NCBI GenBank assembly: GCA_949318235.1
Contig: OX439132.1
Location: forward strand, 24,885,102-24,949,101
DNA: 64,000 nt
Direction: 5' to 3'
From: Ecdyonurus torrentis
Taxonomy: Eukaryota > Arthropoda > Insecta > Ephemeroptera > Heptageniidae
A program made the position numbers and the translations under genes. Under the pieces are notes generated by a model. That model was not told the DNA's origin and made no database searches. It saw only the letters and a list, made by a program, of their open reading frames with translations. This document shows positions 49,301 to 62,744 of the stretch, piece by piece. Every line of letters starts with the position of its first letter. Position 1 is the stretch's first letter.

Positions 49301-52300
49301 AAATAAATAAAAAATAACATAAGTACTTACGCCGCACGGTCAACCAGATTTGGCAGTCTCTCTTTACCCACGACATTGTCGATCTCTTGCTGCACTCGTT
49401 GCTGCACCTCAGGGTACCTCAGCATGTATTGAATAATAAAAGCCAATGTATTGCTTGTCGTCTCCGAGCCAGCCATGAAGAAATCAATACACACTGACAA
49501 TAACTGCTTCTCTATAAAGAATTTTAATCAATCAGAAACACAATGTATAGAATAATACTAATCAAGTCAAATTTTAATAACTGATCTTTATTTTCTATAT
49601 ATTTATTTTTTTATATAAATATGGTTTAATTGATAATAAAAATACCTGTAAACATAGAGTTAAGTTCTTTGGTGCTCATTTTATGGAGATAGGCATCAAT
49701 CAAGTCTCTCGTGTTCTCCCAGTGGAACGAGCTTTGATGTTCTTTAACTGTCTCCTATATTTTAAAAATAGAATTTCAAACAATGATAACATAGTAATGT
49801 ATTGTATTTACAAATCTTAGTATTATGTAACACATTTTCTTTTTATAGGAAATATCTGTAAAAATATTACAATCACGCGAATTTTTTACGGTAGATGGTT
49901 ATCTTATTATGAAAAATTAACACACATAAATATTTACAAATTAAGGATGTAATTTTTGTTGCCTGATAAGAAAAAGAAAAGAGATATTTTATATTAAATA
50001 TTTGCTAGAAATTTCTTTAAAATAAAGCAACAGAATAATTATTGCAAAGTATGCATTTGAAAAATAAATAAAAATATTATTATTTTGCGTAGGGATATTG
50101 ATGCTTATCTAATATGCCAGTACTTAACATTATGATACTAATAAATACGCTATTAAACTAAATTGTATTTAATAGATAGCAATTTTTTACGTAAACGTAT
50201 TACATACTTACACGTAAGAACTGTTGTAGATCATTGACACATCTCATCATAGGTCTGTAGCCAGTAAGATCGGGAGCTATAAATCTTGCGGCTGGTATTT
50301 GATAGAGAACTCCTCCCGTCCAGTCAATGTGCGTGAAGAACTCGGATACGAGGGACAAAAGACGGTTGAGACGTTCATCTCGTAAGTCAAACCTCTTGCC
50401 TGCCACCACTGCCCACAGGCAGTTCACCACCGCGATGTCAAATAACTTGTTCAAGGGCATTTCTCGACCCTATAGACAAAACAAATTCAAGAGGTCAACA
50501 AATTTTGTAACCTGAAATTTTTTTCATACATTTTCATAACTTGTATACTTATTGGATTAACTTATTGATATCAAATTAATTATACTTTTAAGAAAAATAA
50601 AATACTTAAATAGAAATTATGTGTAGTTACGTATTCTTTGAGCATATACCATGATTTTTTGTGTATAAAATAATTTATAAAATGTGTGAGAAAGTGAGAT
50701 TAACGTCTGTTTAAAATTCGGTTTGTAATGCGCATACAAAAGATTGATATCTTTTTAATTGCTCGTCTCTAAATTAATGCATTTTGATATTTCCGGTATT
50801 TATTGAGTAATCAAAATTCTTTCGAAAACAATATTTTTTTTAATAATATTTTTCCGTTGAATATAATATTATGATTTATGTAGCAATACAATTTAGTTTC
50901 GTTTTTTTATTAATTTAGATTTAAATGTATCTTTTCTTTTCAATATTTTAACAGTCTGTGAATTTAGTTTTGATATTATCATTTATAGCAATGCAAAAAT
51001 TACGAAAACAAAAGTTGCAGTTGATATTTAGGTGCAAATTTCCTACTTTAAATGCTTACATTGTACTCTAAGCTTTTTTGCCTGACTGACTGAACCAGTG
51101 CCTCAGATTCATCGCAAATTAAAGTTTCCATAACGTCTCTGCCAATTCCCAATTGTCGCAAATGTCTCGATGTAAAACTCCTTTGCTCCCTCCAGATGGG
51201 ACCATCGATGGAGAAAATTCCTAAAAAATAAATAAATGTAAATATTATTTTACGGATGTGTCATATCAAACAATGAATTGACAGAATATTATTTTTAAGT
51301 AAATATATGAATGTTAATATTGTATAAAAATATGTGTAAAAAAATATTAGAAGAAAACATAAAAAATAAAATACTTCTTTTTAAAATCATACAGAAAAAT
51401 AAAATAATGCAAAAAAAAAAAAATAATAATAAATAATAATAATAAAAATAATATTTTATGTCCTCTGTACTTTTTTTAAAAGATAATATTTATTGGGATA
51501 ATTTTCTAAGAATAATTTTTAGCCAAAGATCTGGGTTCGAGTCCCAGTCAGGAGTTCAGGAGGAATCCCTTTTAGCACATTTACTGTCATTCACTGCTCG
51601 ATTTAAAAATGGTGAAACACGAAGATGTACTTTTTAATAGTTTTATTGAAGATATGTAGGTTTTCACTGTTCGATAAATGAGTTGAGACATTGCTAGTGT
51701 CGTTGGCTCTACCATGATATCTAGCATGATGGCTCTAGCGGCATAACCGTGGCGGGTGTTGTTCTTCGTCTGTTCGCAGAACAGACGAAGAACAACACCC
51801 TCCATACGGTTATCGCGCACGACAATCACCTAATGTTCCACCTCAATTTTATTGTTTAATTACTTTGTACTCAATTGAAGGTACAAACTTAAAACATCAA
51901 AGCATTGAATACGTCTTTAAAATTTCTAATATGATTTTTAAATAATAAAAATAATATTTCTGTTATTTTGTTTGGACGTAGTCTTGGACATTATCTCGTA
52001 AGATTTATTAAATTACAAACAAAATTACAAAAGACAGCATCTCCTGACGTGAGTCTATTTTTTGTGAGGATCTTTCCACGCATTTGGGACCAAAATTAAT
52101 CATAAAGAAAGAATGAAAAGTTAAGTGAATTATTGAAAATAAATGTGTTGAAATATTTTCCTGCCAGTAATTTACTTTTAAATGATTTTAATAACGTTAT
52201 TCTTGACAAACAATACTCAATCTTATTTTTGTTGTACTCACCAAGTTTCTCCCCGAAAGTTCTCATTCTGAAGTAAAATCCCTCAGGTCGACCATCACAA

Positions 52301-52753
52301 TCATCCCTCGAATACACATGTTTGACGGCTTCTCCTCCACTGACAATCACTGCACGGTCCAGACCCATGCGGATGCCCACAAGAGGACCGTACTCACGGG
52401 CATATTCCTCCCATACTAAGTGGAAATATCCTTTACGTTTTAATGCATTTCTAAGCTGTGGCCAACAGCCAAATATTGGAAACCATAATGGACCTGAAAA
52501 TTTTGAAAGTGTTTCTAATTCGTGGTGGATTAAGTGTATATTATACTGTAAGCTTTAATGAGAAATATTAATATTTGTAGCAAAAGTGAAAAAATAAAAG
52601 TAAAGCATATATTTTGAAAAAAATACAATTTACAAAAATTATTATACAATGCACGTACATTTTATTATTATTTCATTGTGATGCATTTTCCAATCAAGGC
52701 ATATAGCCTTATAGCTTGGTTTCATTGATCTTTACAATTCAATTTTACATTTT

Positions 52754-52802
<49 letters not shown>

Positions 52803-55800
52803 GAAAATTATATAAAGCTCAAGAGAAAGTTTTTATTTTTCGGAATATAGTTTATAGTTATTATATAAAAATTATAGTATTTTATTGAAATTCTTTACTG
52901 AAAAATTAATCGAGAACCTCGGGAATATAACGAAAAATTACTTTATTTTTATTTTTAGAGATAATATGTTAAATTCTGCAAGTAGCATTTATAAAAAAAT
53001 AAATAAAAATTCCTTGTTTCAAGTACATTTTAGAAGTTAAAAAAAAAGTTGTATATTTTTTTCTACACAACACATATTAATGTTTGTTACCGGTGTCAAC
53101 GTGTAACCAATCAAAAGTGCGTTAAATTAAAATACAGCGGGGAGCATATAATTTCTTAGCATTACATGACTATCCTTTTGAAGCAATTTTTGAGATAATT
53201 AGACATTTAATTGACGCATACTCAAACTACTGGTACATGTTCTTAAGCAAAAAAAAAAATATATATATAATAACAACACTGTAATATATAAATTGCAAAA
53301 ATTTTCCACTGGTAAGAAAACATAAACTTTTTATGATACAAATTAAAATTCCATGTTTATTAAAAATTTAAGTCAGTATTTTAATTGACAAGACCATACG
53401 TAGTTCATCCGCATGTAAAAAGTGAGGTTATAATTAATATTCTGTGACACTTTACTTTAAAATATTTAGAGAATTGATTTTTTTTTCTAATTTCTAAATT
53501 TTTAAATTTGCGTCATAAAAATTAGCACCCAGATTTAAAAACTAAAAGTTTTCAAATCTTTGTAAAAAGTCTTTATTTGCAAAATACGTTTTATTGACGG
53601 GTATATTTCTAAAACAAAACATTCCCTGTAATAATTTCATATTTATTTTAAATAATGGTTGCTTTGTTACACGGACAGAAAAATCAACAAGGTTTTTGTT
53701 AACTTTAACAAGTTTATCATATTGAAAGTGTAGGTACGTCTAAAATATTGTTAAAAATAATATGCTCATATTTATTAAATTTAAAACTGCAGAATATTAG
53801 ACTTAACAGAGAAAACCCTATTGAATTTTAAAATGTGACTATATAGAAAGCAACACTCCCCGCTCTGTTCTATCTTATATGGTGAGCAGTATTAGATTCT
53901 ACAAGGTAAAGTTTGTTAGATATAATAACGCGGGTATTTAAAATCTTACACGACTGGCATATAAGATCTAAAAATATTTATATTTAAGTTTTTATACTAC
54001 TATCATGTAGTATTTTAATAAGGCTGCTCTATTACTATCTATACTCTTTTACTCTGTTAAATGCTATATATTTAAAATTATTACAAATAACATCTTTCGG
54101 AGTGTTACAATTTAAGCATGCTTAAAATTTATTAATATCGACGATCAAAGATGCTATGATAATGCTGAAATATTATGATGTACCAAAAATATGTTAACAT
54201 ATACAATATGAGACTATAGGCGTAGTAATTAGAATGTAACATAATTCAGTGTCAAAATATTTTTATTAAAAAGACTTTAAATAAGAATACAACTTTTTAG
54301 TTAATCAGATAAATTACATAAGTCCAAAAATAATATATTACAAAACAAAATACACATATCATACAGATTTGATTTAAAAATACTAATATTGTGTCTATAC
54401 AGTAAATATTCACCATGCACTGCTTTTACACTAGCTTGTAAAATATATACACGGAATAATTTTACGATAACATCACTCTTCAATTATTTCTGATAGGCAT
54501 CTTGGAAATCTGTGAAAAGAACAAAAATACCACATGAGATTCAATTTTATTTATTTACTCACCCATTTTCATTTAAATAACCAGGTTTATACATGGATCC
54601 TTATTAAACAATTAATAATAAAAATAATAAACTAAAATACTTACAACTAAATCTCAGGTATATGTCTGCAGTCTGCACAATATGGCTGCTGTGTAGTCAA
54701 AAGCGGCGTGAAGTTGTATCTTGTGCTCACATTTCACACCATATTCACGAGTCACTTTTATAAGTTGAAAAGTTGAATTTTATTACATAGTACTTTCATG
54801 TAAAGACTAATTGGTGCACTAATATATAGCAAATTAAACTTTTTGGTCGAAAACAAGAGTCCACAAGTAAAACACATAACGCAAGGTCCACTCCACTCGC
54901 TATATAACATTTACAGGGCTGGCGAGTGCCTATGCGCACCCTCTCGCGCCGCTTCACCCTTAACAAGGTAAATCCTGTTAGAAAGCTATTAAATATTTTA
55001 GTCTTCGCGAGCGCTATGCATTGTAACAGTTTTACCTTGTTAAAGCTAAAAGACAACCGAATTATAGATTTTCACAATTAATGCTTTGTTACTTCTTACA
55101 CAGAATTCATATTAATATTTATAAAGTGCAGTTTAAAAGTTAACAAACTTTACTTTGTAGATTCTTATAAACCTACAACTTGTAAGGTTTAATAAAAATA
55201 TTTATTATATGTTACACGCTTGAGTATTTAAACGTAAATTTAACAGAGCGAGCTTGTTAAATTTAATAAAAAGGTGTCTTATATTTAAGACACTCGCTAG
55301 TAAGAGGATATTCCTATGAAAAATAAGATGGAATCGTGTTGAAACCAACAAAATTTCCTATTGACATGTGTAGTAACAAGGTTGCCCTGTTGATTTTTCT
55401 GTCCGTGTAGGAAAGTGAGTTGTCATAATATGTTGTGTTGTGTAAGTAAATATACGCAGAATTTCATCAAAGTATTTCAATTATTCAACAATATTTAATT
55501 GGTAGGGGAAAAAATACAAACAAAATTGTGCAACTTTTAATGTGTTTTGCGTTTATTGAACTTAATTGTGGTATACAAAAAAATAGATATAAAAAATTAA
55601 AAATTAATAAGGTGTTTTAGTGATGAGTGCGATGATTAAGGGAAGATTTAGAAGAATAAGAAGATATTAGTAGAATTTAATTTTAAATCTTAATATAAAT
55701 TTGAAGTACTTTACTTAACAATAATAATTTTTAAAAAAAACTGCAAAGTTTTGTTAAAGAAAAAAATATCTGCAATGTTAATTTCTAAATATATATTTTT

Positions 55801-56337
55801 TTAATTTTATAGTTTTGTTTATAAATCTTTATATAGCCAATATTTGTTTTACTTTTCATTTATTTTAAATTGTTTCAATTCAAATTTAAATATAATAATA
55901 TATTGTGATTTAATGGAAATACGTATTTCAAAACAAGTTAAAACTAATTTTTTGTAAAGGTTGAAAAATTCATTTTTTTTTACCTCCATTCAGATTTCAA
56001 TTTAATATTTAATAAATGCCACAATTATTATACAAAAACTTTTAAATAATAATTAACTTTTTAACAAATTTTTGATATACAATTTTTTTTAAAGTATAAT
56101 TCACTTTTACAGACAAAAAAAAAATGAAATCAATAATGACATAACTTTCAATATTTACGTGATATATATTTGGACAATTTTCAATACACGACATAAATAA
56201 TTAATCTAGTCACGTAATTAGGAAATAAAAATAAAAGGTGTGTTTGTCCTACCTGGCGGGAAACCTCTTGGTTTTAATCCAGCGACAGTTAAAGCAGCAA
56301 GCACAACGATAAATACTAAAGCCACAGTGGCGAACAT
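46384..56337 (-). CDS. P450-B: CYP2-clan cytochrome P450, nine exons, intact
   Basis: Predicted 495-aa microsomal monooxygenase, substrate unknown. Minus-strand exons: 56337-56253, 52493-52242, 51220-51060, 50469-50212, 49754-49646, 49511-49331, 47346-47229, 47150-47006 and 46562-46384. All donors are GT (exon 8 uses the weaker GTTAGT) and phases join. Anchor about residues 2-20, hinge [24 protein letters not shown] before the C-helix; W122-x3-R126; I-helix A302-G-S-E-T-T307; E359-V-Q-R362; PERF 414-417; haem loop [11 protein letters not shown] with Cys441. Intron 1 is 3.76 kb and holds a 1.74-kb transposon; intron 6 is about 2 kb. It is a close tandem paralogue of P450-C, 2.3 kb away. Motifs resemble arthropod CYP15/CYP305 P450s (inference). 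Confidence 0.93.
46700..46910. repeat. GCATAA-rich small repeat, copy 2 (P450-B intron 8)
   Basis: AT-rich segment with many TATGCTATAA/GCATAA motifs in both orientations and a local hairpin (TATTGAACAAATTGTTCAATA). Related to about 7365-7500 and 61720-61920. Confidence 0.5.
51520..51840 (+). repeat. tRNA-derived SINE-like sequence with terminal hairpin (P450-B intron 2)
   Basis: The stretch CTGGGTTCGAGTCCCAG around 51530-51546 has the T-arm/B-box form of a tRNA (GGTTCGAGTCC) and is out of character with the AT-rich intron. No acceptor stem, A box or 5' half was found upstream, so it is not a tRNA. The downstream part ends in a hairpin with perfect 21-base arms (51755-51775 and 51779-51799, loop GCA), and weaker pairing extends outward. 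Confidence 0.5.
52757..52798. repeat. (TA)n microsatellite in P450-B intron 1
   Basis: About 20 TA units. Confidence 0.9.
53670..55407. mobile_element. 1.74-kb TA-flanked transposon in P450-B intron 1
   Basis: The left terminus CACGGACAGAAAAATCAACA is matched in reverse complement at the right terminus with the same 20 bases, followed inward by AGG or GGG. TA lies on both sides (53668-53669 and 55408-55409). Subterminal regions on both sides contain many degenerate units such as TTAACAAGTTT and AACAAGGTAAA, in both orientations. No transposase frame. A (GC)-richer patch lies at about 54890-55030. A TA target and terminal repeats fit a Tc1/mariner-type or similar non-autonomous element. Confidence 0.82.
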
Positions 56338-56391
56338 GTTGAGACCGCGAGCTATAAGTGCGTAGTGAAACTCAATCTAACATTTTCATTT

Positions 56392-56402
56392 ACTTATATA
56401 TG
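56392..56402 (-). promoter_or_regulatory. Candidate TATA element of P450-B
   Basis: Minus strand CATATATAAGT, about 55-65 bases before the ATG. A second TATATA match lies about 30 bases further upstream. The spacing leaves a short 5' leader. Motif-based only. Confidence 0.4.
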
Positions 56403-56956
56403 AGCTACGCGAGTCACATCGCGGGGTATATAACACTGCATGCAATCTTTAAGAGTCACGCTCGACCTTGACTTATCGAATCTTTTATGATCAACTTTGT
56501 CACTTTTGTATAGAAGTGTATATTAAATATCAATTAATAAATTGACTTCATCATTTTTATTTACTTACACATGAAATCGTATATACCAAAAAAAAAATAT
56601 ATATATATTTATACATTCATATAATTCATGACCGGAAAAGAATAACAGTAATGCAAATATTATTACTTCTTAATTGCTATGCGGTGGAATTAGCTCAAAT
56701 TTTTACCTATAATTAAATGACATTTTATATACTCAATACAACTGAAATATGATAAAACCAAAATTGTTATATACAGTATAATATATATTATAATTGTATG
56801 CTCTATTTTCTGTTTAGCAGCTTAACTCGGCTCAACTACACTTTGTAATAACATATTATTTCCTACTGAATCAAATACGTGCATATTTATATAACTTATA
56901 GTGGAGTGACCATACCATTGGGGTTGACTTTGTCACTACTTTTGTCATCCACTAAT

Positions 56957-57320
56957 GAGGAAGTTTCCATAAAGTAAAGACTCTGTTTTGAGCACATTTT
57001 TAGAAAGAGTATAACCGCAGAAGATTCTATTGAAGTCAATATTTACCTTTATTAATTACATTTCAGTAATTAATTCCTCTCTAAAAAGTGCCCGCCACGA
57101 TCCCCTATATAGAAGACCCTTTCGTTATTTTTGCGATTGTCTTCTGCAAAACTGACGAAAGGGTCATCTAGGGGGGGTTGGCGGGCACTTTTTAGAGGGG
57201 AATTAATTACTGAAATGTAATAAATAAAGGTAAATATTGACTTTAATAGAATATCTACTGGTTATACTCTTTCTAAAAATGTGCTCAAAACAGGGATCTT
57301 AACATTATGGAAACTTCCTC
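56957..57320. repeat. About 360-bp long inverted repeat (hairpin) between P450-B and P450-C
   Basis: The arm 56957-57125 pairs with 57154-57320 over nearly its whole length. Examples are GAGGAAGTTTCCAT.. with its inverse at the far end, AAAAAGTGCCCGCCA with TGGCGGGCACTTTTT-type sequence, and GACCCTTTCGT with ACGAAAGGGTC around a 28-base loop. Mismatches are scattered. It lies 620 bases upstream of the P450-B start. Probably a palindromic MITE. No target duplication was identified. Confidence 0.85.
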
Positions 57321-57329
57321 AAGATCTTT

Positions 57330-58550
57330 ACGATTTTTATTTTACACGATATAAAGAACATGTCAGTACTTTGCAAAAGGTTTTTCATTCATGAATTTTA
57401 TACAGTAGTAAGCTATACCTGCAAGGTTTTATGAATGTTTGATATTTCTAAAGTAATCGTATGTTTAATCCAAAACTGATATTTGAAATGGCAATAATGC
57501 AAACTAAAATTCTCCTGGCTATAATTGGGTGAAAAAATAATGAGTCTCGGTTGTATTTTACTTAAGACGTTTTTATACCAAGTATTTCTACAACCAATTA
57601 TTTTAAGTATGCATAATGCATACTAAAGCAGTAATTGCCTGGTAATTTTTTTCAGTTGCTCTTTTGGTTGAATAGTTTTTTTTTTTTATAATAGTTTAGC
57701 ATAATATTTATATTATCAACTTAATATTGGAGTAACATACTTTTGCTTACATTTATTCATTCATTTTTATACGTCTTTGAACAATCGGCATTACATTTAG
57801 ATTTTTCTTCTCTTTAGATATATATTGTTATTATTATTATTACGATAATTTAAAAGTCATGCAAAGAAGAAATGGGAAAAATAAAATACGTTATTTTTTA
57901 CTATTTTTAGTAACTTTTTTTTATTATTATTTATATTATTGACATACATTTATTGTTACATTTTTGTCCATCCAAGGCCCTCGTGTTAGTCTCACCCCCT
58001 CCCCACCCCCAAACTGAATATTTATAAATACAATTCGATTTCAATACTTTTAGTTTGTTCTGGGAAAAAATTAAAATTTTATTCATGCTAAATTTTTATT
58101 TCGTATTTTATTTTAGAATTTGTTTATATGACATGAAGGAAAATTAATTAAAGAAAATCTTTTAATTTTTTTATATATGCTATTATCATATTGATACAAA
58201 TAACGTCATCGTTGTATTTAAATAATATATTATGTCTGTACTTTTATTTTCATCATGTGGATATTGTATAAAAAATTTCCAATATCGATACACGGTAAAT
58301 ATGTCGATATACAATATTGACTATTTTGTGCCATGTAATAGGAAGATCATGCAAATAAAGTAAATCTATCAAGGGCATGATACAAGACGTAGAATAATAT
58401 ATAGAATGACTTTTAGTTTCTATTGCGTCTACATGTATAGAGAAGAATTATTGGAACTTCCGTAGTAATTAAATCTAAAAGCATTCTCAATTCTGTATGC
58501 CTGTATTAATTATAATAATAAAAAAATAAACTTTTGATACATGCCAATTA
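57330..58550. other. AT-rich spacer between P450-C 3' end and the hairpin
   Basis: No gene recognised. A short C-rich patch (CACCCCCTCCCCACCCCC) lies near 57993-58010. Confidence 0.5.
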
Positions 58551-58556
58551 TTTATT
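58551..58556 (-). terminator. Candidate poly(A) signal of P450-C
   Basis: AATAAA on the minus strand, 53 bases after the stop codon (58611-58609). A canonical hexamer at a plausible distance. Confidence 0.55.
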
Positions 58557-58608
58557 GAATAGCTAACAATGCCCTATAATGCTATATGCCTATACATAAA
58601 GAACATAA

Positions 58609-61600
58609 TTAGCGCGGAGTAACAACTCCTGAGAAAGGTCCCGCGGCAAGGGTGAGTCCATCCACGTGATTATACCCTGGAGTCTCTTGTCCTGGTGCCA
58701 AACTGAAGGTAAAGTTTTGTAGAAGTGACGTAAAGAATAAGAACATGCTGTTTCTAGCCAAAATCTGTCCAATACACTGGTGCTTACCTGTAATTGTAAA
58801 AGATTTTATGTGAACCATCAATTATCAATATCAATATGGTACATCAACTGTAGATATTTAAGTGTTAAAATATAGGCTCGTAACACAGGATTAAGTTAAA
58901 AAAAAAATGATAAACATATAAATTTACATGATAAAGAAAGCAAATAAAAAATAGTTAACCTATCCAATACATGTGTAAAATTCTATGTAAATAAGTATGA
59001 AAATAGAACATTTACAGTTACAAATTTTTCATTTTTAAATGTTACAATTAGTTTCCTACCGTTTCCAAAAGGCATAAACCAGTCATCAGTGACAACCTTT
59101 TCTCCTGCTGCATCCAGGAACCTCTCAGGTCTAAAGTTCTCAGGGTCTCCCCAATGACCACGGTCCATATGCACACTATGAATACTGAGGAAGATAATTG
59201 TGTTCTGTAAATATTTAAATATGTTTGATTACGTATTTCAGACTATATCACAATTAACTTTTACAAAAAACATTACTTTTGGTACATGGTAACCAAGAAT
59301 GTCGCAATCTTTAAGAGTTCTGTGAGGTACAGGTAGAGGAACGGATGTGTTGATACGTTGAACTTCCATGATTACTGCTTCCGTATAAGGCATTCTGAAA
59401 TTGTTTATATTTAATATTTTATGTTATGTTTAATATTTTAGTAATTAACTACAATAAATCACAAAGAAAATATCATAATAGAAATATAAAACATATAACG
59501 TAATAATACGTATAACAACCATAATAAGTTAATAACTTACTGAAATTACGTAGCATAATAACTGCCTACAATTTAGTGACTATACTATTTACAGCCTATA
59601 CTACAGAGTGCAAAAACTATTTATTTATTAATTATGAAGTAATAAGCATTATGGTTATAATTTAAGTGTATGTCTTTTTACAACAAAATCATCAATAACA
59701 TGTTATTTTTGCAGTTAATTATCCGTACTATTTTTTGCGTGTGCAGTAATAGTAGAACATAATATTTAAGCTGGCTAAATTTTTAAAATTCAAAATTATT
59801 AAAAGAGTAAGCAGTTTTTTTTTTTTTTTTTTTCCATTTTGTGATATTGTGCCTACACCTTTGCGCGCACAGTTTCCTTATAAACTATAAGGTATTTCTA
59901 TAGATAGGTAATTCATAGAGAATATCTTTTATTTTATCCTGGAAGCTATACAGTATTTTGTTGCCCATTTGATCAATGTAATTTTGACCCGCAATACGCA
60001 ATACCCGCTTGCCCAGTATGTTTCAGCGGAAATCCTCTCTGGATTACATATAGTTATCTACTTACATTAAGTTGCCTGTACATACATATGTCCGCCATAA
60101 TACATTTTACCACTTAAATACAGCACGTGTTTTTCTCATAAGAATAACATTGCAAATTTAGCGCGAGTTTTTGAAAGGTAAAATATATTATCGCGGTCCT
60201 GTGTACAGTAATAAATTAAAACAGCACACACGGACCAGCTAGAAGCTTTTTATATATTTTATTTATTTCATTGTTCGAAATAGTGGTTTCACATAAACAA
60301 AAACTGTATAAAGCTCCAAATTTATGTTTAAATCTTTAATTTAAAATTGCATATTTTTTTAATCATTACAAAATAATAGATAATTTAATAATTATTAATA
60401 TTCTAACTTACGCCGCTCGATCAGCAAGATTTGGCAGTCTCTCTCTACCCACGACATTGTCGATCTCTTGCTGCACTCGCTGCTGTACCTCAGGGTACCT
60501 CAGCATGTGCTGGAGAATGAAAGACAGAGTGTTGCTCGTCGTCTCCGAGCCAGCCATAAAGAAATCAATGCACACAGACAATAACTGCTTCTCTATAAAA
60601 TTAATACAAACATTTTTTACATAAAGGAACAATCCTTTAATGAAATTTTATTTTTATTATAAATAATTAAATGAACCTGTAAACATTGAGTTCAGGTTTT
60701 CGGTGTTCATTTTATGTAGATATGCATCGATTAAATCTCTGGTCTCTTCCCGCTGTATGGAACTTTGATGATCCTGCACTGTGTCCTGTGCAATATTTAA
60801 AAAAAAAATGTAAATGCATTGTTAGATTTTAATTGTATTGTAATTGTTCTATCGATCAACATAATCTATTTTGATTGCAAAATTCATTCAGGAAAGACTT
60901 ATATAAGGATTAAAAAGGCTCCTATAGAATGTGTGCATGAAAGAGCATGGGAATGCACTTTATGAAAAACATTGCTCAGTATAGTACAGTACAAACGTCT
61001 TTTTTTTTTTTTTTTTTTTTTTTTTGCTAATTTCTTTGGTGTATTGGGTAATTTTTGGTCATTTTTTCTCGCATACTGAAAACCCAATTCAAGCTATTAC
61101 CAGCAATTACAATAAAGATATATGATAATTATTTTTAAATATTCAAAATGAGTAATACCATACCATCAGCCTATAGTGCTAACATATGGCGACAATTTTT
61201 ATATATTTATGAATGTATCCACATTGTAGGGTTTATACATACTTAAAGCCTTATGGGCTATGGCCAGCTCGTCCGTGATGAAACTTTTAAATAACAATGA
61301 ATGTAAACTCTATGTTCCAAATAATAGGATAATCCAGATAATCTAGTAACAATAAGAAAAAAAAATGTTTTTTCTTAATAATTTTTAGATAATTACACGT
61401 AAAAACTCTTGCAGACCATTGACACATCTCATCATAGGTCTGTAGCCAGTAAGCTCGGGAGCTATAAATCTCGTGGCTGGTATTTGATAAAGAACTCCTC
61501 CCGTCCAGTCAATGTGCGTGAAGAACTCGGATACGAGGGACAAAAGACGGTTGAGACGTTCATCTTGCAGGTCAAACCTTTTGCCTGCAACCACTGCCCA

Positions 61601-62518
61601 CAGGCAGTTCACCACCGCGATGTCAAATAACTTGTTCAGGGGCATTTCTCGATTCTGTATATTATAATAATGATTCAAATTATTTATACTTCATTTCCTC
61701 ATTTATTCACATTTTGGCACACAAACATAAATACGTAATATGCTATATAATGTATAGCTCATTTTCACTTTTCAGCAACATTTATTAATGCTGTGCTGCA
61801 CAATAGCTATACTACATTGCTTATTATATTATACAGCACAATTATTTAAGCTGTTTCAATATTATTAGCCTTTATGCTTTAATGACAAATATGCAGTATA
61901 AATTAAGATATTTATTCTTTCCATAAAGAAAAAAACTGTAATTATGATGTTTGTTAAATAATTTCAGTTTTTTTTTTTTTTTTTGTATAGGATATATAGA
62001 ATACAATCTTCATCAACAAATTTTTTATGTACAATACACTTTTACTATTTTTCTATGTTTAATTTATTATTATTACTATTATTTATTTGTTATCTTATAA
62101 TATTTTAATACTCTCCAGTAATGTACGTCAATATGGTGCTGAAAATGTGCTTACTTGTAAATGGTTGCACTTGTCTCGCACGGACTTGACGAGAGCCTCT
62201 GACTCGTCACAAATGAGACTCTCCATAACGTCTTTCCCGATGCCTAATTGTCGCATGTGACGTGTCGTAAAACTTCTCTGCTCACGCCACACTGGACCAT
62301 CAACACAGAATATCCCTACAGAAATATCATACATAAACTTGCAGTTCAATATCACTGGGATAATTGTATAAAGATGTGTTTTGTAATTTTACTATTCAAT
62401 ATTCATACATAAGAAAGTGCTACTATAGTATTAGAAAAAAAAGTTCAATCTATCCTCTTCAGTCCCAATATACAATGAGTTGTACATCAAAAAACTTGAC
62501 AAAAAATCTTTAAACGAT

Positions 62519-62606
<88 letters not shown>

Positions 62607-62701
62607 GAGATAAAAATATGTGGATTGTCTCAGAAAAAAGCCCTTAAAATTTCGCGTTTTTCAGAGCTTTTTTGAGTTTTAGTGGGTAGGGTCCGTGACA
62701 G

Positions 62702-62744
<43 letters not shown>

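Noticed and set aside
51525..51560. Possible tRNA gene
   Set aside because: Only the T-arm/B-box-like part is present. No acceptor stem, D arm or anticodon arm can be folded upstream.
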